NCBI GenBank assembly: GCA_040007395.1
Contig: JBDTVG010000136.1
Coordinates: 21,231 to 85,230, forward strand
DNA: 64,000 bases
Source of the DNA: DATGFK01 sp040007395
GTDB lineage: Bacteria > Chloroflexota > Anaerolineae > Aggregatilineales > UBA2796
Direction: 5' to 3'
Below, piece by piece: positions 33,852 to 42,400 of this stretch. Numbering within the stretch: the stretch's first letter is position 1; every line of letters begins with the position of its first letter. The position numbers and the translations under genes were made by a program. The notes under the pieces are model-generated. The model was not told the DNA's origin. It did not search any database and worked only from the letters and a program-made list of their open reading frames with translations.

Positions 33852-35150
33852 ATGCTGCCAGATAAACGCCTTGCGACGCAGATTATTGAAGTGTTAGGTC
33901 AATCGGGAATCCCTATCTCGAAAGGGGTCAGCTATTACAATGTTGGCAATGAATCACTGTTGAATGCCATCGATACGCATTATCTGGGTAGCTACCTGAC
34001 CGAAGGCGGCGCTGTTTTTAAGCTGGTTGTCGGAGATTATGGCAGCGGTAAATCACACTTCCTGTACTGCGTTCGAGACCGCGCTTGGCAACGCAATTTT
34101 GCAGTAAGCAAGGTTGATCTCAGCCCGAAAGAAAGTCCTTATGATGATCAGAAGCGCGTTTATGCAGCGGTAGCCTCGTCGATCCTTTGGCACGTGCTTG
34201 GCGATACCAGTGAGGAAGAACGGGGCCTTGCCCGATTCTTGGAGGGGACGCTCCGGCGGCTGGTGGAAGCCAGTGGCTCTGATCTGCAAGACCCCACGGC
34301 AGCGCAGTTGCCCGATGTGGAAGCTTTGATCGAAACGCTGCAAAACACTCCTATCGATAGTTTAAGCCTGCAAAAAGCCGTTGTTGGTTATTTGAGTGCG
34401 CTGCTGTATCAGAAAGAGCTTCGGCAGGAGTCGCTGACACGCTGGCTTCAGGGCGAAGAGGTCACTCCAGAAGACATGCGCGATCTGCGCACGATAGGCG
34501 TTACCGAAAAGATCACAAAAACCAATGCGTTTAAAATGCTACGCTCGCTCTGCCAAGTGGTGCGTGCGTTGGGCTATGCGGGGCTAGTACTGTTATTCGA
34601 CGAAGGGGATCGGATGTTGAGTATCGGTGGTAAATCTGAAAAGGTGGCCACCGATAATCTACGCGAAGTCATCGACCGCTGCCGTGAAGACCTGCCCGGT
34701 GCCATGTTTATGTATGCGGTACCGCCCGATTTTATCAAAAGTATCATCCCCAAATATCAGGCATTAGATCAGCGTATTCGGGCACCTCACTATTTCTCGA
34801 AGTCGAACCCATTCAGCCCACAAATCAATCTAGATCACCTTGATATTCCCGATGAGGAATTACTGGTTCAGATCGGTTACCGCCTCCTCCCGATCTTCGA
34901 CATTGCCTACGATACCAGCCTGAATGCCGACATACAGTCGCAAAATATCGCTGTGCTCTCGGCAGCCGCCCGTCGCGCCTATCTGGATATGAGCCACCGA
35001 CGATTGTTCATCAAAGCGCTGATCACCGAATGGTATCGGCAAAAAGAAGTAGGCGAACAGGTCATGTCAACAGAATATGCGGAAGCACTGATTCGGGGTC
35101 AGTATCAGACCTTGAATGAACTTGCAGACCGTATGCAAAGCCCCTATTGA
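33852..35150 (+). CDS. BrxC/BrxD-like (DUF2791) P-loop ATPase 1
   Basis: A 432-residue ATPase of the BREX ATP-binding family (BrxD-type). Typical features are the N-terminal 'IIEVLGQSGIPISKGVSYYNVGNESLLNAID', Walker A GDYGSGKSH (61-69), and 'VDLSPKESPYDDQKRVYAAVASSI', which is the family's post-Walker strand and helix. Walker B 'LVLLFDEGDRML' (246-257) and 'YAVPPDFIKSIIPKYQALDQRI' (sensor and arginine region) follow. BrxD-type ATPases act in phage-defence BREX systems beside the BrxHI helicase. Here the gene stands second in a four-gene cassette that lacks PglX and PglZ. GGAG lies eight bases before the ATG; 12 bases separate it from the next ATPase gene. Confidence 0.88.
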   Translation: MLPDKRLATQIIEVLGQSGIPISKGVSYYNVGNESLLNAIDTHYLGSYLTEGGAVFKLVVGDYGSGKSHFLYCVRDRAWQRNFAVSKVDLSPKESPYDDQKRVYAAVASSILWHVLGDTSEEERGLARFLEGTLRRLVEASGSDLQDPTAAQLPDVEALIETLQNTPIDSLSLQKAVVGYLSALLYQKELRQESLTRWLQGEEVTPEDMRDLRTIGVTEKITKTNAFKMLRSLCQVVRALGYAGLVLLFDEGDRMLSIGGKSEKVATDNLREVIDRCREDLPGAMFMYAVPPDFIKSIIPKYQALDQRIRAPHYFSKSNPFSPQINLDHLDIPDEELLVQIGYRLLPIFDIAYDTSLNADIQSQNIAVLSAAARRAYLDMSHRRLFIKALITEWYRQKEVGEQVMSTEYAEALIRGQYQTLNELADRMQSPY

Positions 35151-35162
35151 GGTTCGTAGCTG

Positions 35163-36521
35163 ATGCCAACTGTGCAGGTCAAACACAATCGTTTGGGCGA
35201 AGGGACGCTAATCAGGAAACTGAATGGTGGTTTTCTGTGGGAGGTACGCTTTCCTTCAGGTCATGCTTATCGGCTCCCCTTTAAAGAGTTCGAATCTACT
35301 GCTGCGCAGATTTCAACGAACGGCGTTTCCGATCAGTTCCGTACTCGCCAAGCACTCGAAGCGCTGCGTATGGGGATTGTTCCTCTCGAAAACGTCCGGG
35401 ATCTGACAATTGGGCTGGAAACAGAACGGGTAAGTCTACAACGTGCGCTTGCTCGCAGTCAGGAGGAGGGCGGCGATGTGATGGCGGTTATTGCCGATTA
35501 CGGATTTGGCAAGAGTCATTTTATCGAACTAACCGCCCAAAACGCCCTTGAGAAGAATTTCATTGTTGCTTCCGCTAGTCTCGATCTCGTTGAAGCGCCG
35601 CCGGGAAAAGCACGCGAAATTTATAAAGCGCTTGTCCACACGATCCAATATCCCGATACCGATGAGCAGGGGTTGGCACCCTTGATGCGTGCGGCTGTGG
35701 AAAACCCCGCAGTCTTACAGCAATTTGTAGAACGCAAACCAATTGAGGACTGTCCGCTTTCGGTAGCGTTGCTGGCGTTGGCTGATTGTCGCAGCCAAAC
35801 CGCCTATGATGATATTATCGCTTGGATCAGCGGTGCAGTAACCACGCCTAGCGCCGACGCTAGAGCGTATCTTTCAAAGCCGCCAAAACTGTATCTGAAT
35901 GGGGAAGTTGCCCGCCAATATACCTATCTATTGAGCGCGATCAGTGTTTTGGCGAAAATGCTAGGTTTAAGTGGCTTGGCGGTACTCATCGATGAATCCG
36001 AGCACTACTCACTGTTGCGCGCTGCACAACGGGGGAAAGCCGATTCGTTTTTTAAGTCGCTGATCTATGCCGCAGTAGGCGAAAATAATCGCCGGATCGA
36101 CATCAGCACCATTCCTAACCATACACGCGCCAATTATCCAATTACCTTTGCTAGCCCCAGTAATCTGTTCTTTGTTTTCGCCTCCACGGAGAGCGAAAAT
36201 CGAATGCCAATCGAGAGCTGGTTAGCGCCATCTCAGCAGGTACGGCTGGATGATCGCTTCCTGAAAGACGACATTTTGAAATTTGCCAAGATGGTTTTAC
36301 GTTACCACAGTGTTGCCTATAACTATGCCCCCAGTGCTGATCGGTACAAATCGCTGTTGGAAAACGTATCTGTACTGCTGTCGCGCACACTTAGCCAGCA
36401 TAGAATCAATCTAAGGCAATTGATCCAACTCATGGTGACAATTTGTGATCTGATGTTCTTGCACAGAGATTACGATGAAAAGGTGCTATTGCAAGAATTG
36501 GGATCGGGATTGGGCATGTGA
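35163..36521 (+). CDS. BrxD-like (DUF2791) P-loop ATPase 2 with N-terminal SH3/Tudor-like domain
   Basis: This 452-residue protein is a second, divergent member of the same ATPase family: Walker A ADYGFGKSH (111-119), 'ASLDLVEAPPGKAREIYKALVHTIQYPD', Walker B 'GLAVLIDESEHYSLL' (271-285), and a late 'FVFASTESENRMPIESWL...VRLDDRF' sensor region. Unlike its neighbour it carries an extra N-terminal segment, 'VQVKHNRLGEGTLIRKLNGGFLWEVRFPSGHAYRLPFKEFE' (4-43), that looks like a small beta-barrel of the Tudor/SH3 type found at the end of UvrD-like helicases. The two ATPases probably form a hetero-oligomer. Its stop overlaps the helicase GTG by four bases (GTGA). Confidence 0.87.
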   Translation: MPTVQVKHNRLGEGTLIRKLNGGFLWEVRFPSGHAYRLPFKEFESTAAQISTNGVSDQFRTRQALEALRMGIVPLENVRDLTIGLETERVSLQRALARSQEEGGDVMAVIADYGFGKSHFIELTAQNALEKNFIVASASLDLVEAPPGKAREIYKALVHTIQYPDTDEQGLAPLMRAAVENPAVLQQFVERKPIEDCPLSVALLALADCRSQTAYDDIIAWISGAVTTPSADARAYLSKPPKLYLNGEVARQYTYLLSAISVLAKMLGLSGLAVLIDESEHYSLLRAAQRGKADSFFKSLIYAAVGENNRRIDISTIPNHTRANYPITFASPSNLFFVFASTESENRMPIESWLAPSQQVRLDDRFLKDDILKFAKMVLRYHSVAYNYAPSADRYKSLLENVSVLLSRTLSQHRINLRQLIQLMVTICDLMFLHRDYDEKVLLQELGSGLGM

Positions 36522-38599
36522 ACGAAATAGAGCGTCAGCTAGCGCTCAAGGCGCGTCTAGACCGCACTTGGTCTGCTTTTTTCTCGAAACACGGCAACTT
36601 TACATCGACACAATGTGCTGCTATCCCTGTGCTGCTCGATGGCGCAAATGTGATGCTCTGCGCACCAACTGCTAGCGGCAAAACGGAAGCCGTTCTTGCG
36701 CCTTTGATCGAACGGCACGTCCCACGCAGCCAATCGGGGTTCCTGACGATACTGTATCTGACACCCACTAAAGCATTAGTGAACGATCTGCGGGTAAGGT
36801 TAAGCATTCCGTTGGACGCGTTGCGGATTGGCCTTGGTGTCAAAACGCGCGACTTGAATACCGTAAGCAAGGGGAATATTCCAACAATCCTGATCACCAC
36901 TCCGGAATCATGTGATTCGTTGCTGGCATCGCAACCGCGGGCCTTCCTCAATTTACGGGCTGTGATTATCGATGAGCTTCATCTGTTTGATGCTACTCCG
37001 CGTGGCGATCAGTTACGGGTCATCCTGAATCGTATTCGTCGCATTCGCGGCTATGCTGCGCAGTGTAACGATGCACCCGATGCCGAAATTCAATATGCGG
37101 CGATCTCGGCTTCTTTGCCTCAGCCCAAACAAGCGACTGCGCGCTACTTTAGTGACGCGACGGTCATCGAGATTGGCGGCGCTAGGCCGGTTCAGGCCAA
37201 ACTTATCGCCCTTTCGCCAGATTACCCTGCCGAATTGGTCGCGTATCTCGACACATTCCGGGCACATCACTTGAAAAAAGCGCTCGTCTTTTGCAACACT
37301 CGCGCCGAAGTGGAAGCTTACGCTGCCGCCGTACATGAGCAGTCCCCATTCGGCGACGCCGTTTTTGTTCATTATTCCAATCTGGAAGCCAAACACCGCC
37401 GCGACATTGAGCAGCGCTTCGCAGCGTCGCCCGTTGCGATTTGTTTTGCCAGCAGTACGCTCGAACTGGGCATCGACATCGGCAGTATCGACGTGATCCT
37501 GTTGATTGGCGCACCGGGCAGCGTTGCATCGTTCATACAGCGGGCTGGGCGTGGCAGCAGGCGGCAATCTGCTATCAATATTGCCTGCTTTTACCGCACA
37601 GAATTGGAAAAACGCCTATTCGAAGTGTTGTCCAGCGAATCAGGTAAAGCACTTACAGAAACTACGGTTGGGCGATTTCGTCCAGCGGTTGCCGTACAGC
37701 AGATTTTCAGTTTGCTCAAGCAGAACCCCGCTGGTGTCATCCGGCTGTCGGAATTAGATTCTTTGTTTGAAGGATTATTAACAGATGAATCATTGCGTAC
37801 CATCGTTGGACAGCTTGAATCGCTGCACTATCTATATCCTGCACGGTCTGGAGAATGGCGGGCAGGAGAGCGTCTGAACCGACTAATCGATCAACAGGCC
37901 AATCCGCATCAAACCCTGAGCCTATACAGCAATATTAAGGGTTATGAAGGCCGAAAAATCGAAATTCGCGATCAGAATACACAGGAGACAATTGCACGCG
38001 TCGATGCTCAATGGCTGGATCGCGATATATTGACTCTAGAAGGTCGTGTCGTTGACGTTGAGTGGTACGACGGCGATGCCCTGTGGATCACCCCGTCACC
38101 AGATCGGCAGGCGGCAGACAAACTGCGCTATATGTCGTCGCGTCAGCTTTTAAGCTTTGATCTGGCACAAAAATTGATGGCACAGTTTGGGTTGGTGCCA
38201 AACAACGCGCCTCTGGTTGAAACGCCCGTAGGTTGGTTGTGGTTTCACTGGCTAGGCGATCTGTATGGGCAGGCACTGCGCGATCTGGTCGCAGGACACC
38301 TTTCGGTAAAATCGGTTTCACAAATCGGTCTATGTTTGCTTTTGTCCAGCGAGCCACAGCATGTAATAGCAGAATGGACAAATCGGGAAATTACGCGATA
38401 TCTTGAAGATAACTACATAAAGTTTGAATCTATGCTTGATCTAGGCCCTTATCAACATCTCTTGCCAACGGCCTTACGTCGTCAGACAGTGATTGAACAA
38501 TTCAACGTACCCGCATTTCAGACTGTGTTGGGCAAACTTAGCCTGTTTCGCGCCTCTGAATCGCTGGCTTCAGAACTTCAATCCTTGTTGGGATCATAG
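36518..38599 (+). CDS. Lhr-like superfamily 2 helicase (BrxHI-like)
   Basis: A 693-residue SF2 helicase. All motifs are intact: Q-motif Gln32 ('STQCAAIP'), motif I APTASGKT (49-56), Ia 'LTPTKALVNDL', Ib 'TTPESCDSLL', motif II DELH (152-155), motif III SAS (197-199), IV 'ALVFCNTRAEVE', V 'ASSTLELGIDIG' and VI QRAGRGSRR (341-349). The DELH box and the winged and beta domains after about 380 are Lhr-like; BrxHI of type 2 and 6 BREX loci is the defence member of this group, normally encoded next to BrxD as here. The start is GTG at 36518, coupled to the second ATPase. It should translocate on DNA using ATP. Confidence 0.88.
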   Translation: MNEIERQLALKARLDRTWSAFFSKHGNFTSTQCAAIPVLLDGANVMLCAPTASGKTEAVLAPLIERHVPRSQSGFLTILYLTPTKALVNDLRVRLSIPLDALRIGLGVKTRDLNTVSKGNIPTILITTPESCDSLLASQPRAFLNLRAVIIDELHLFDATPRGDQLRVILNRIRRIRGYAAQCNDAPDAEIQYAAISASLPQPKQATARYFSDATVIEIGGARPVQAKLIALSPDYPAELVAYLDTFRAHHLKKALVFCNTRAEVEAYAAAVHEQSPFGDAVFVHYSNLEAKHRRDIEQRFAASPVAICFASSTLELGIDIGSIDVILLIGAPGSVASFIQRAGRGSRRQSAINIACFYRTELEKRLFEVLSSESGKALTETTVGRFRPAVAVQQIFSLLKQNPAGVIRLSELDSLFEGLLTDESLRTIVGQLESLHYLYPARSGEWRAGERLNRLIDQQANPHQTLSLYSNIKGYEGRKIEIRDQNTQETIARVDAQWLDRDILTLEGRVVDVEWYDGDALWITPSPDRQAADKLRYMSSRQLLSFDLAQKLMAQFGLVPNNAPLVETPVGWLWFHWLGDLYGQALRDLVAGHLSVKSVSQIGLCLLLSSEPQHVIAEWTNREITRYLEDNYIKFESMLDLGPYQHLLPTALRRQTVIEQFNVPAFQTVLGKLSLFRASESLASELQSLLGS

Positions 38600-38743
38600 C
38601 CGCAGACAATTTGGGCACACGGATTGCTTGGGCAGGTTCTAATCCGGCGATTTTCAAAATTTGCAACCTTTTCCAGAATTAATTCGTCAATCGCATTCAT
38701 CGCATACCCTTTTACACCGTGGGCTATAGTAGACTCAGTCCAC

Positions 38744-38812
38744 TAGTATTACCGCCGCCGATAGGGAGGACGGGTGGCAAGACGACGACGGTAATGGGCG
38801 GCTGTAATACTA
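38744..38812. repeat. 69-bp palindrome downstream of the BREX-like cassette
   Basis: TAGTATTACCGCCGCC (38744-38759) is repeated inverted at 38797-38812 with one mismatch (15 of 16), around a 37-base centre. It would form a long hairpin or could be a tiny inverted-repeat element. A second pairing, ATTACCGCCG with CGACGGTAAT, lies inside. It has no T-run. It marks the right side of the cassette, 145 bases after the helicase stop and 54 before the DUF4230 gene end. The rest of 38600-38865 shows nothing recognisable. Confidence 0.6.
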
Positions 38813-38865
38813 ACAATTGCTAACTTTCGATAGGTGACTGAAGACCGCGAGTTTGGTACTTTCTA

Positions 38866-39606
38866 TTATTGGCAGCTATCAGGCAGTGGCGTATTAGGAT
38901 CGGGTGGAGTAGTTAGGATGGTGACTTTCTTTACCCCCATGCCCAGTACAAAATTATTCAAAATAGTTTGGGCGTGGGTTTGCACCTCGTTGTAAATGTT
39001 GGCATCAAGTGCTGACTTGCGAAACTCTGCTACCGCAAAACGCCGCGCTTCTTGGTCAAGATTGGGCGCGGGCTTGGCAAACAAGCCAGTATCGCGTGAA
39101 ACCACATACGACGATTTTTCGTCCAGAAAGCAGTCTATCAAGTGCGGCGCGGGCATCTGGATAGTTAAGGTATCGGCACTCGATCCGCTGATCGTGACAT
39201 TTTTTACGTCGATCCCGGCGGTGATATGACCTACCGCGACCATCAGCAATTTATCACCGTACAGACCATTCAGAATACCGGGCATATCGCGTTGACTCGT
39301 GACCAGACTCGAATAGTTGTAGCGAGTAGTCATCAATTCCGAAAGCGATTGGATACGTTCTAGCACGGTTGTGCCTTGAATTGTCACCGGGGCTGGCCCG
39401 CCCGTGAAGGCCGCGATAAGCCCCGGTGGCACCGTGATCACCTGACGGATGACCAGCACAATTGCCCCTCCCACAGCACAGGTAGTGACTAAAATCAGCA
39501 CCAGTAGCGCGAGACAAAAAGATCGAAACCAACCGGAACTTTGGGGGGCGGGTGGGTACCCAGCAGGATATGCTGTATCGGTTGCGCTGTCTCTCGTGCC
39601 ACTCAT
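38866..39606 (-). CDS. DUF4230 single-pass membrane protein
   Basis: A 246-residue protein with a Pro/Ser-rich cytoplasmic start, one membrane helix (about 29-55, 'FCLALLVLILVTTCAVGGAIVLVI') and an outer DUF4230 domain. Family landmarks are 'IQSLSELMTTRYNYSSLVTSQRD', the strand pair 'LLMVAVGHITAGIDVKNVTI', and 'DEEARRFAVAEFRKSAL...QTHAQTILNNFVLGMGVKKVTI'-like text, with 'LDQEARRF' here. DUF4230 proteins are widespread but uncharacterised and probably anchored in the envelope. The gene is not close enough to its neighbours to be clearly coupled. GGAAG precedes the ATG. Confidence 0.85.
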   Translation of the reverse strand: MSGTRDSATDTAYPAGYPPAPQSSGWFRSFCLALLVLILVTTCAVGGAIVLVIRQVITVPPGLIAAFTGGPAPVTIQGTTVLERIQSLSELMTTRYNYSSLVTSQRDMPGILNGLYGDKLLMVAVGHITAGIDVKNVTISGSSADTLTIQMPAPHLIDCFLDEKSSYVVSRDTGLFAKPAPNLDQEARRFAVAEFRKSALDANIYNEVQTHAQTILNNFVLGMGVKKVTILTTPPDPNTPLPDSCQ

Positions 39607-39689
39607 TCGCGAACTTCCTTTCGATCATGTACTGCGGAGGTGCATAGCAATTGTGAGATGGATTGAGCGTTTCTAGTAGTTTGTCGCGA

Positions 39690-40529
39690 TTAATGCAGAC
39701 CTGCAAAGAGATCATCGGGAGCCGCATCCGGGGGCAGTGGTACGCCCTCCGCGAAGGCAAAAGTCTCGACAGACCGCCACTGATCCCATGTTTCCTCGGG
39801 CAGCTTGGCGAAGATCCCATTCGGGTCTAGCTGTGTTTTGTGGGCGCTTAGCGACTGCTTTTTGAGCGCCACATATTGTTTGACATTCACGCGATTGGTG
39901 ATCAATTCGTCGGGCAGGCCAAATTTGTCGGCAGGAAGGTTCTTGAACACTGAGTGAATGCCCATCTCATCGAAAATCTTCGCCATTCGGATGCGGGCAC
40001 TGCGTGGAATTGACGCATAGAATAGGCGGCTTGGGGCAAAGGCCGCGCCCGCTTCGGGATAGAGCGTTGGATCGTTTGCCGCATGGAAGGCTTTAGTCGT
40101 CCAACGATGGATGGCAATATGATCGGGATGTCCATAGCCGCCCGTCACATCAAAGGTAACGATCACAGTTGGCTTGAAGCTGCGGATCACTTTGACGATC
40201 TTGCCAACAGCTTCCGTTTCGTCAGCGTTGATAAAGGCACGGGGATCTTTATTTTCGCTTGTGCCATCCATCCCTGAATCGCGGTAATCCAGAAAATAGA
40301 CATTAGGCACACCGAGAATATTCATCGCAGTACGCAATTCCTGCTCGCGTACCTGCCCTAACGTTTCTGGGGTCGCCAGACTCGGATCGGCAATCTCGCC
40401 CACTTCACCGCGAGTCGCGCACAGCAACCCCACTCGCATCCCCTGATCGAGGCACATTCTGAGGGTTCCACTCGCGCCTTGTTCATCGTCTGGGTGAGCG
40501 TAAGAAGCCAAAATCGATAGATCAGACAT
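39690..40529 (-). CDS. PIG-L family N-acetylglucosaminyl deacetylase (LmbE-like)
   Basis: Zinc-dependent deacetylases of this family act on N-acetylglucosamine or cysteinyl-sugar conjugates (for example MshB, Mca, BshB). The metal motif AHPDDE sits at residues 11-16 and the second metal histidine in 'GGYGHPDHIAIH' near residue 133. With the ATG at 40529 the protein has 279 residues; GAGG lies about nine bases upstream. The frame continues to 40583 without support. It may serve low-molecular-weight thiol metabolism or detoxification of sugar conjugates, but no bshA/mshA-type gene is nearby. The epimerase gene lies about 90 bases downstream on the same strand. Confidence 0.88.
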   Translation of the reverse strand: MSDLSILASYAHPDDEQGASGTLRMCLDQGMRVGLLCATRGEVGEIADPSLATPETLGQVREQELRTAMNILGVPNVYFLDYRDSGMDGTSENKDPRAFINADETEAVGKIVKVIRSFKPTVIVTFDVTGGYGHPDHIAIHRWTTKAFHAANDPTLYPEAGAAFAPSRLFYASIPRSARIRMAKIFDEMGIHSVFKNLPADKFGLPDELITNRVNVKQYVALKKQSLSAHKTQLDPNGIFAKLPEETWDQWRSVETFAFAEGVPLPPDAAPDDLFAGLH

Positions 40530-40620
40530 ATCAACAATCCTCAACGACACATACAACACGTCAATGCATTCTAGTTTACCCAAAAAACAAGAAATTTTAG
40601 GATGAACTATGATCCGCCCG

Positions 40621-41475
40621 TTACGCTTGCCTTATAGTATCTAACACATGGGTGCGCCATGAATATTCTGGGGTAAAGCCCAGTTTTTCGTGAGCGCCTT
40701 TAGTTGACAGCAAGCTTTCAAAATCGCCTGTATCTTCCTTAAGCGGCACGCCCGGAAAAACCTCTGCCATCAGCTCGTGATTAGGACGGTTCATGACGGT
40801 ATCGGCAGCGGCAATGATAAAAGATTCTGCCCCTGTAATATTGGCTTCCAATCCCAGACGGCAGCTTTGTGCGACATCGCGGGCATCGATATAGCCCCAC
40901 AGATTCCACTTGCGGAGTTTTGCATCACTCCAATACGACGGGAAGCGCTGATAATCGGGGGGTTCCATAATGTTCGAGAAGCGCAATCCGACAAAGGGAA
41001 TGCCAGTCCAGCGGTTAAACTGACGCGCCATTTCTTCGCTGAGTACCTTTGAAAGCGCGTAACTTGATTCGGGAAAAAGAGGGTGCACTTCATCTATGGG
41101 TGCATACAACGGCTTCTGACGATCAAAAGGCAATCCGAGCGTGGTTTCGCTGGAAGCCCACACGACCCGCTTAAGATTTAGTTTAGCGGCGGCAGTAAAG
41201 ACATTGTAGGTACTGCTTATATTGGTTCGGAAGGTAATCTCGTCTGGTTGAAGCCCCGGCGCGGGAATCGCCGCCAGATGGACTACTGCATCCGCGCCAT
41301 GCAGCACTTCAAACGCCTGACCGAGATCGGTTAGATCGGCTTTCATAAACGGCGTATGGGGTTCCCGCGACGGTTGCAGATCGACATTCAAGACTTGATA
41401 GCTGTGATCTATGAGATCCTTGACGACTGCGCGTCCGGCTTTGCCACTGCCCCCAGTTACCACGACTTTCATCAT
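40621..41475 (-). CDS. NAD-dependent epimerase/dehydratase (extended SDR)
   Basis: A 284-residue extended short-chain dehydrogenase. The N-terminal Rossmann site is 'VVTGGSGKAGRAVV' (4-17), followed by 'DLTD' and 'HLAAIPAPG'; the catalytic pair is in 'SSYALSKVLSEEMARQF' (YxxxK), with the Ser before it. Such enzymes act on nucleotide sugars or similar polyols. It is slightly shorter than UDP-galactose epimerases and has 'RFSNIMEPPDY' in the substrate region. GGAAAGAGAG precedes the ATG. An IS5-like remnant begins about 15 bases upstream of the start, so the original promoter may have been replaced. Confidence 0.88.
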   Translation of the reverse strand: MMKVVVTGGSGKAGRAVVKDLIDHSYQVLNVDLQPSREPHTPFMKADLTDLGQAFEVLHGADAVVHLAAIPAPGLQPDEITFRTNISSTYNVFTAAAKLNLKRVVWASSETTLGLPFDRQKPLYAPIDEVHPLFPESSYALSKVLSEEMARQFNRWTGIPFVGLRFSNIMEPPDYQRFPSYWSDAKLRKWNLWGYIDARDVAQSCRLGLEANITGAESFIIAAADTVMNRPNHELMAEVFPGVPLKEDTGDFESLLSTKGAHEKLGFTPEYSWRTHVLDTIRQA

Positions 41476-41490
41476 TTTTTCTCTCTTTCC

Positions 41491-42060
41491 TTAAAGTGTG
41501 TAAAGCAAGTCATCAATTAAAGTTTGGGATGAGCCAAGCGGCGTAGCATAAGGCGCACGATGATGAGGTAGGCCCAGCACTCCTCCGTGACAGACGGGAA
41601 TCCATAATCTTCGCTCAGACGACGTTGTGTACCGAACTAGGCAAACCTTTTCAGCGGTCTTGACATGTTGACTATCGACTACCCCTGCACTCGGCTGGCC
41701 TCGCGTCCAGCCTGAAGACACACTTGCTCTCGTATTACGCCGTTAATGCGTTCCCACAAGCCCACCCGTCGCCATTGCCGAAAATGATAGAGGACTGTTC
41801 CATAAGGTGGAAAGTCATGCGCCCGCAAACACCATTGACAGCCTGTTCGCAGGCTATACAACATCGCATTCAATACCTCGCGCCGATGCCACTTCTCCGG
41901 TCGTTCTATCCCTGTATGCACCCCTACTAGTGGCTCAATCCGTTGCCATTCTTCATCACTCAAGTCACTTGAATACGCTTGCCGTTTCATGGTCATACCT
42001 TTCACTCCATCTACCCCCCATTCTACCTCTTACCTCTAAACTTTCTTTACATACTTTGAA
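41491..42060 (-). mobile_element. IS5-like deletion derivative, about 570 bp
   Basis: Similar ends are found at 41491-41510 (TTAAAGTGTGTAAAGCAAGT) and, inverted, at about 42041-42060 (TTCAAAGTATGTAAAGAAAG). They share an AAAGTxTGTAAAGxAAG core. Between them lies a transposase gene with a large internal deletion. The element sits just upstream of the epimerase start. I see no convincing target duplication. Confidence 0.6.
41518..42005 (-). pseudogene. Internally deleted IS5-family transposase
   Basis: The first part from 42005 reads as the DUF4096 N-terminus of IS5 transposases ('MKRQAYSSDLSDEEWQRIEPLV...REVLNAMLYSLRTGCQW...DFPPYGTVLYHFRQWRRVGLWERI'). After a frameshift near 41700 it continues 'PSAGVVDSQHVKTAEK', the site of the first catalytic aspartate. 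The central third is then missing and the frame rejoins as 'FGTQRRLSEDYGFPSVTEECWAYLIIVRLMLRRLAHPKL', the C-terminal tail, ending with TAA at 41518. The enzyme cannot be active. Confidence 0.75.
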
Positions 42061-42400
42061 AACATGGACAAACAAATTGCATAAGATGAGCAGGATATTT
42101 AGGAAAGCGTCCAAGCATAGATAGAACGTTTGACGGCGCGACGTAGGACAAGCGCATCAAAATAAGGTTAAATGGAGGGAAGGAAACCAACCCATTGAAC
42201 TTGTTCTCATTGAAACGATTTGCAACGCACCATCAAGTGTGTTATTTTCATTTGAATAAATCATGCATTTCACTTTCTAAATTTTACCTCTCCAACTGTC
42301 TACAATCCCATTTGATATGATGTCAATTTAGACAATATTCTTACACCCCTAATGTTTTAGTGTTTTATATATTACTTATTCATGTCTATAAGGAGTAATA
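42061..42400 (+). other. Intergenic region upstream of glgE
   Basis: About 340 AT-rich bases without a gene. The glgE promoter must lie here. The last bases before the start carry AAGGAG seven bases from the ATG at 42401. Nearby 'TTTGATATGATGTC' at about 42311 contains a TATGAT -10-like box, but a matching -35 is weak. No other structure is seen. Confidence 0.4.

Noticed and set aside
38866..39606. DUF4230 gene as fifth member of the BREX-like cassette
   Set aside because: It is on the opposite strand, separated by a palindrome and about 270 bases, and the family is general in bacteria.
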